Positions 4,847 to 6,619 of a stretch of 6,619 nt of DNA are shown piece after piece; the stretch's first letter is position 1, and each line of letters opens with the position of its first letter. The stretch lies in assembly GCA_017501125.1 (NCBI GenBank), contig JAFVXN010000138.1, forward strand, positions 1 through 6,619, written 5' to 3'. The notes beneath the pieces were generated by a model, which was not told the origin of the DNA, did no database searches, and worked only from the letters and a program-made list of their open reading frames with translations. This DNA is from Clostridia bacterium (lineage in GTDB: Bacteria; Bacillota; Clostridia; Christensenellales; Borkfalkiaceae). The translations under genes were made by a program, and so were the position numbers.

Positions 4847-4877
4847 AAAAAAGACGACCTAAAAGGCCGTCTTTTTT
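4847..4877. terminator. Bidirectional terminator between the WYL and solute-binding protein genes
   Basis: AAAAAAGACG (4847-4856) pairs with CGTCTTTTTT (4868-4877); beyond one mismatch an inner CCT/AGG extends the stem. The A-run and T-run serve as U-tracts on both strands, so it ends the plus-strand WYL transcript and the minus-strand solute-binding protein transcript. It lies one base from the latter's TAA stop. Confidence 0.88.
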
Positions 4878-4878
4878 G

Positions 4879-6619
4879 TTAACTAGTCCATTCCGCTATT
4901 TCGTCCCAGTTTTTTACTACGTAATCGTAGCATTTTTGACAGGCGGTAATCGCCTGTGGAATCGGGTTGCCGCTCGCGTCCACGATTGGTTCGCAATCGG
5001 CATCGTACGCGTACACACCATACAGAATACCACTGTAAACGGCGGTCCCTACCCCAGCCCATTTGCCTATTCTGCCGCTCCACGCCATCGGCGCGCTCGA
5101 GCAAGAATAAACCAACTCACTGGTCTCATACACGCTCCAGCATGATTTCCTAAAGTCGCTTGCTTCTACGTCTTCTACCTCGCTTGCCTTATACTCAAAA
5201 GGACGCATGGCACCGTTCGTCGACCTCGTGTACGATTCACACCCCTGCCTGCTATTGATATATTTCAAGAATTCTTTCGCGCCGTCCTTCGTGTTAGAGG
5301 CGGAGGGAATACACATAAAGGAACCCGCTTGCGAGGCAAGGATTTGTTTGTATTCGCCCGTCGTGTCGTCTTTAATCGCATTGCTTAAAAACGGCGTAGG
5401 CATCATCGCATATTCAAACGAGCCGTCAAGGTAAGAGGAGGCTTCTTTCTCCAACCAATCCCCTTCGATTATCATCGCCGCGTATTTATTACCGAAGTCT
5501 TGTTGCGCGCCCGTGTGAGTGCTTACGCCGAGCGTCATATTCTTCTTACCGAAACTATGATATTCGTCTGCCGTCGGGGCAAAGAACAATTCCTCAAACG
5601 CCTTGAGGGCCTCCACTCGACCTTGTTGCAAGAAGGTCGTAGGCGACTCATAATCAAAAAACTTCGAGTAATTAGTTGCTCCTTCGTATTGTGCCCACCA
5701 CGTATCTGCTACGTAGCCACTGTAAGCGTCCAAAAAAGTAAACGGCTTAACGTAAGGCTGCTTCGTGTTGCCCGTAGGAACTTTTGCAGCGTTTATCGTG
5801 TTGCAAAGTTCAACCAACTCGTCCACCGTCTCGGGTATCTCCCAGCCGTAAGTATCGAACATCGTCTTGTTGTAGACAATACCCGTAGCACTGTCCGACC
5901 AAGGAATCGCATAATAATTACTATTTACTTTGCCGTAGTCGACGATGCCGTCGTTTAAAAAATCCTCAATCGTCATACCACTGTCGTCCGCTTCTGCGCC
6001 GTACACGTCGTCTAATGGCTCCAACTTACCGATAGCCGCTTGTTTTTGCCAACCCGTTTCCAACACGAGAAAGACGTCAGGCACGTCTCTCCCCGTCGCT
6101 AAACGCGTCTCAAAATCCCCCGTCATCGACGACGTTCCCTCTAAATAAACCTCGTACTCGGGGTACATCGCCTCGAATTCCGCCTTCCATTGTTCCATAA
6201 AGCCACTGCCATAACCACCTAATTGATAGGCTACGTGGATAACCTTATCCAAAGAGGCGCCGCAAACGGTACAGACTTCGTCGACAAAGTCGTGTTCCTC
6301 TTTTTCATCAATCGAATCGCAACCGTATTTAGTACACTGTTTCCAGTGGTGCGTATCGTCGGACGACCACTCCGTTCCGTACGTATGGGCAGGAGGCTGT
6401 ATTTCCGCCTCGTCTTCTCCACAAAGACTGCACTCACGCACGCGATAACCTTTTGTATTGCACCCACCGAGCACCAACTGCCACCAGTCAGACCAGTCGT
6501 GTTCGCAGACGGTTTCCCCTTTCAGCCAATTAAGAAAATCCTCTTCATCGCCTTGATGACCTGCGTCGAGCCAGATTTCATAGGCAGATTTACCGTTTTG
6601 TCCGTTGGTAGTATCTTGA
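4879..6619 (-). CDS. Family 1 sugar ABC transporter solute-binding lipoprotein with Cys-rich N-terminal insert (5' end outside window)
   Basis: 579 residues are visible; the frame is open to the right edge, so the true start and the expected lipoprotein signal peptide lie beyond it. An internal TTG at 6477 should not be taken as the start. Visible order: a linker NGKSAYEIWLDAGHQGD with DFLNWLKG (residues 8-34), resembling GKSAYE...EEWLxSLKG linkers of Firmicutes surface proteins; a Cys/His-rich segment with CSLC (63-66), C95, C100 and CTVC (116-119); then an SBP family 1 fold from about 126, with VAYQLGGYG, FETRLATGRDVPDVFLVL, IPWSDSATGIVYNKTMF, AAMIIEGDW and the hinge-typical FLKYINSRQG. Such proteins capture oligosaccharides outside the cell for an ABC importer. 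The substrate is unknown; permease genes are not in the window. The Cys-rich part may bind zinc or form disulfides. Confidence 0.9.
   Translation of the reverse strand, partial: QDTTNGQNGKSAYEIWLDAGHQGDEEDFLNWLKGETVCEHDWSDWWQLVLGGCNTKGYRVRECSLCGEDEAEIQPPAHTYGTEWSSDDTHHWKQCTKYGCDSIDEKEEHDFVDEVCTVCGASLDKVIHVAYQLGGYGSGFMEQWKAEFEAMYPEYEVYLEGTSSMTGDFETRLATGRDVPDVFLVLETGWQKQAAIGKLEPLDDVYGAEADDSGMTIEDFLNDGIVDYGKVNSNYYAIPWSDSATGIVYNKTMFDTYGWEIPETVDELVELCNTINAAKVPTGNTKQPYVKPFTFLDAYSGYVADTWWAQYEGATNYSKFFDYESPTTFLQQGRVEALKAFEELFFAPTADEYHSFGKKNMTLGVSTHTGAQQDFGNKYAAMIIEGDWLEKEASSYLDGSFEYAMMPTPFLSNAIKDDTTGEYKQILASQAGSFMCIPSASNTKDGAKEFLKYINSRQGCESYTRSTNGAMRPFEYKASEVEDVEASDFRKSCWSVYETSELVYSCSSAPMAWSGRIGKWAGVGTAVYSGILYGVYAYDADCEPIVDASGNPIPQAITACQKCYDYVVKNWDEIAEWTS

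Noticed and set aside
4879..6477. Taking the solute-binding protein as a complete 532-residue gene starting at 6477.
   Set aside because: The codon there is TTG with no ribosome binding site, the frame continues upstream to the edge, and the upstream residues contain the recognisable GKSAYEIW linker.
1..6619. tRNA or rRNA genes, transposases, integrases or attachment sites.
   Set aside because: None seen by eye on either strand; the intergenic gaps are short and accounted for by promoters, palindromes and terminators.

Overview
The window is a low-to-medium GC, compactly coded stretch that looks like a member of the Firmicutes, probably an uncultured gut-type Clostridia lineage. The evidence is strong AAGGAG/GGAGG ribosome binding sites, near-consensus sigma-A promoters, intrinsic terminators, a MsmX/UgpC-type sugar ATPase, and a sugar-binding lipoprotein with a GKSAYEIW-type linker. 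The taxonomic call is an inference from style, not from a marker. Almost everything is on the minus strand; only one regulator gene runs plus.

Left to right: the first 86 codons of a sugar ABC transporter ATPase (running off the left edge) with its own promoter and an upstream 17-bp palindrome; an Abi_2/AbiD/AbiF-type HEPN protein gene; directly upstream of that gene, a short transcribed region with a consensus promoter, a strong hairpin and an intrinsic terminator, which I read as a candidate non-coding RNA partner of the Abi protein; a YigZ/IMPACT family gene; tyrosyl-tRNA synthetase (tyrS); a tyrS leader encoding a 25-residue peptide with five tyrosines in eight codons, followed by an intrinsic terminator; a 58-residue orphan small protein gene; a divergent promoter region; a plus-strand HTH-WYL regulator gene; a bidirectional terminator; and the C-terminal 579 residues of a family 1 solute-binding protein running off the right edge.

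Two systems stand out. First, tyrS appears to be controlled by ribosome-mediated attenuation. Tyrosine codons in the leader overlap RNA segment 1, the leader stop codon overlaps segment 2, and segment 2 can pair with segment 3, which is the top of the terminator. The leader start codon sits where transcription should begin, so the leader mRNA may be leaderless. Second, the Abi gene has the layout of an RNA-antitoxin/protein-toxin module: strong promoter, short structured RNA, terminator, then the toxin gene reached by read-through. The promoter spacer carries a perfect 18-bp palindrome.

The two transport genes at the edges fit the common Firmicutes arrangement in which a stand-alone ATPase serves several sugar transporters, but no permease is in view and a link between them is unproven.
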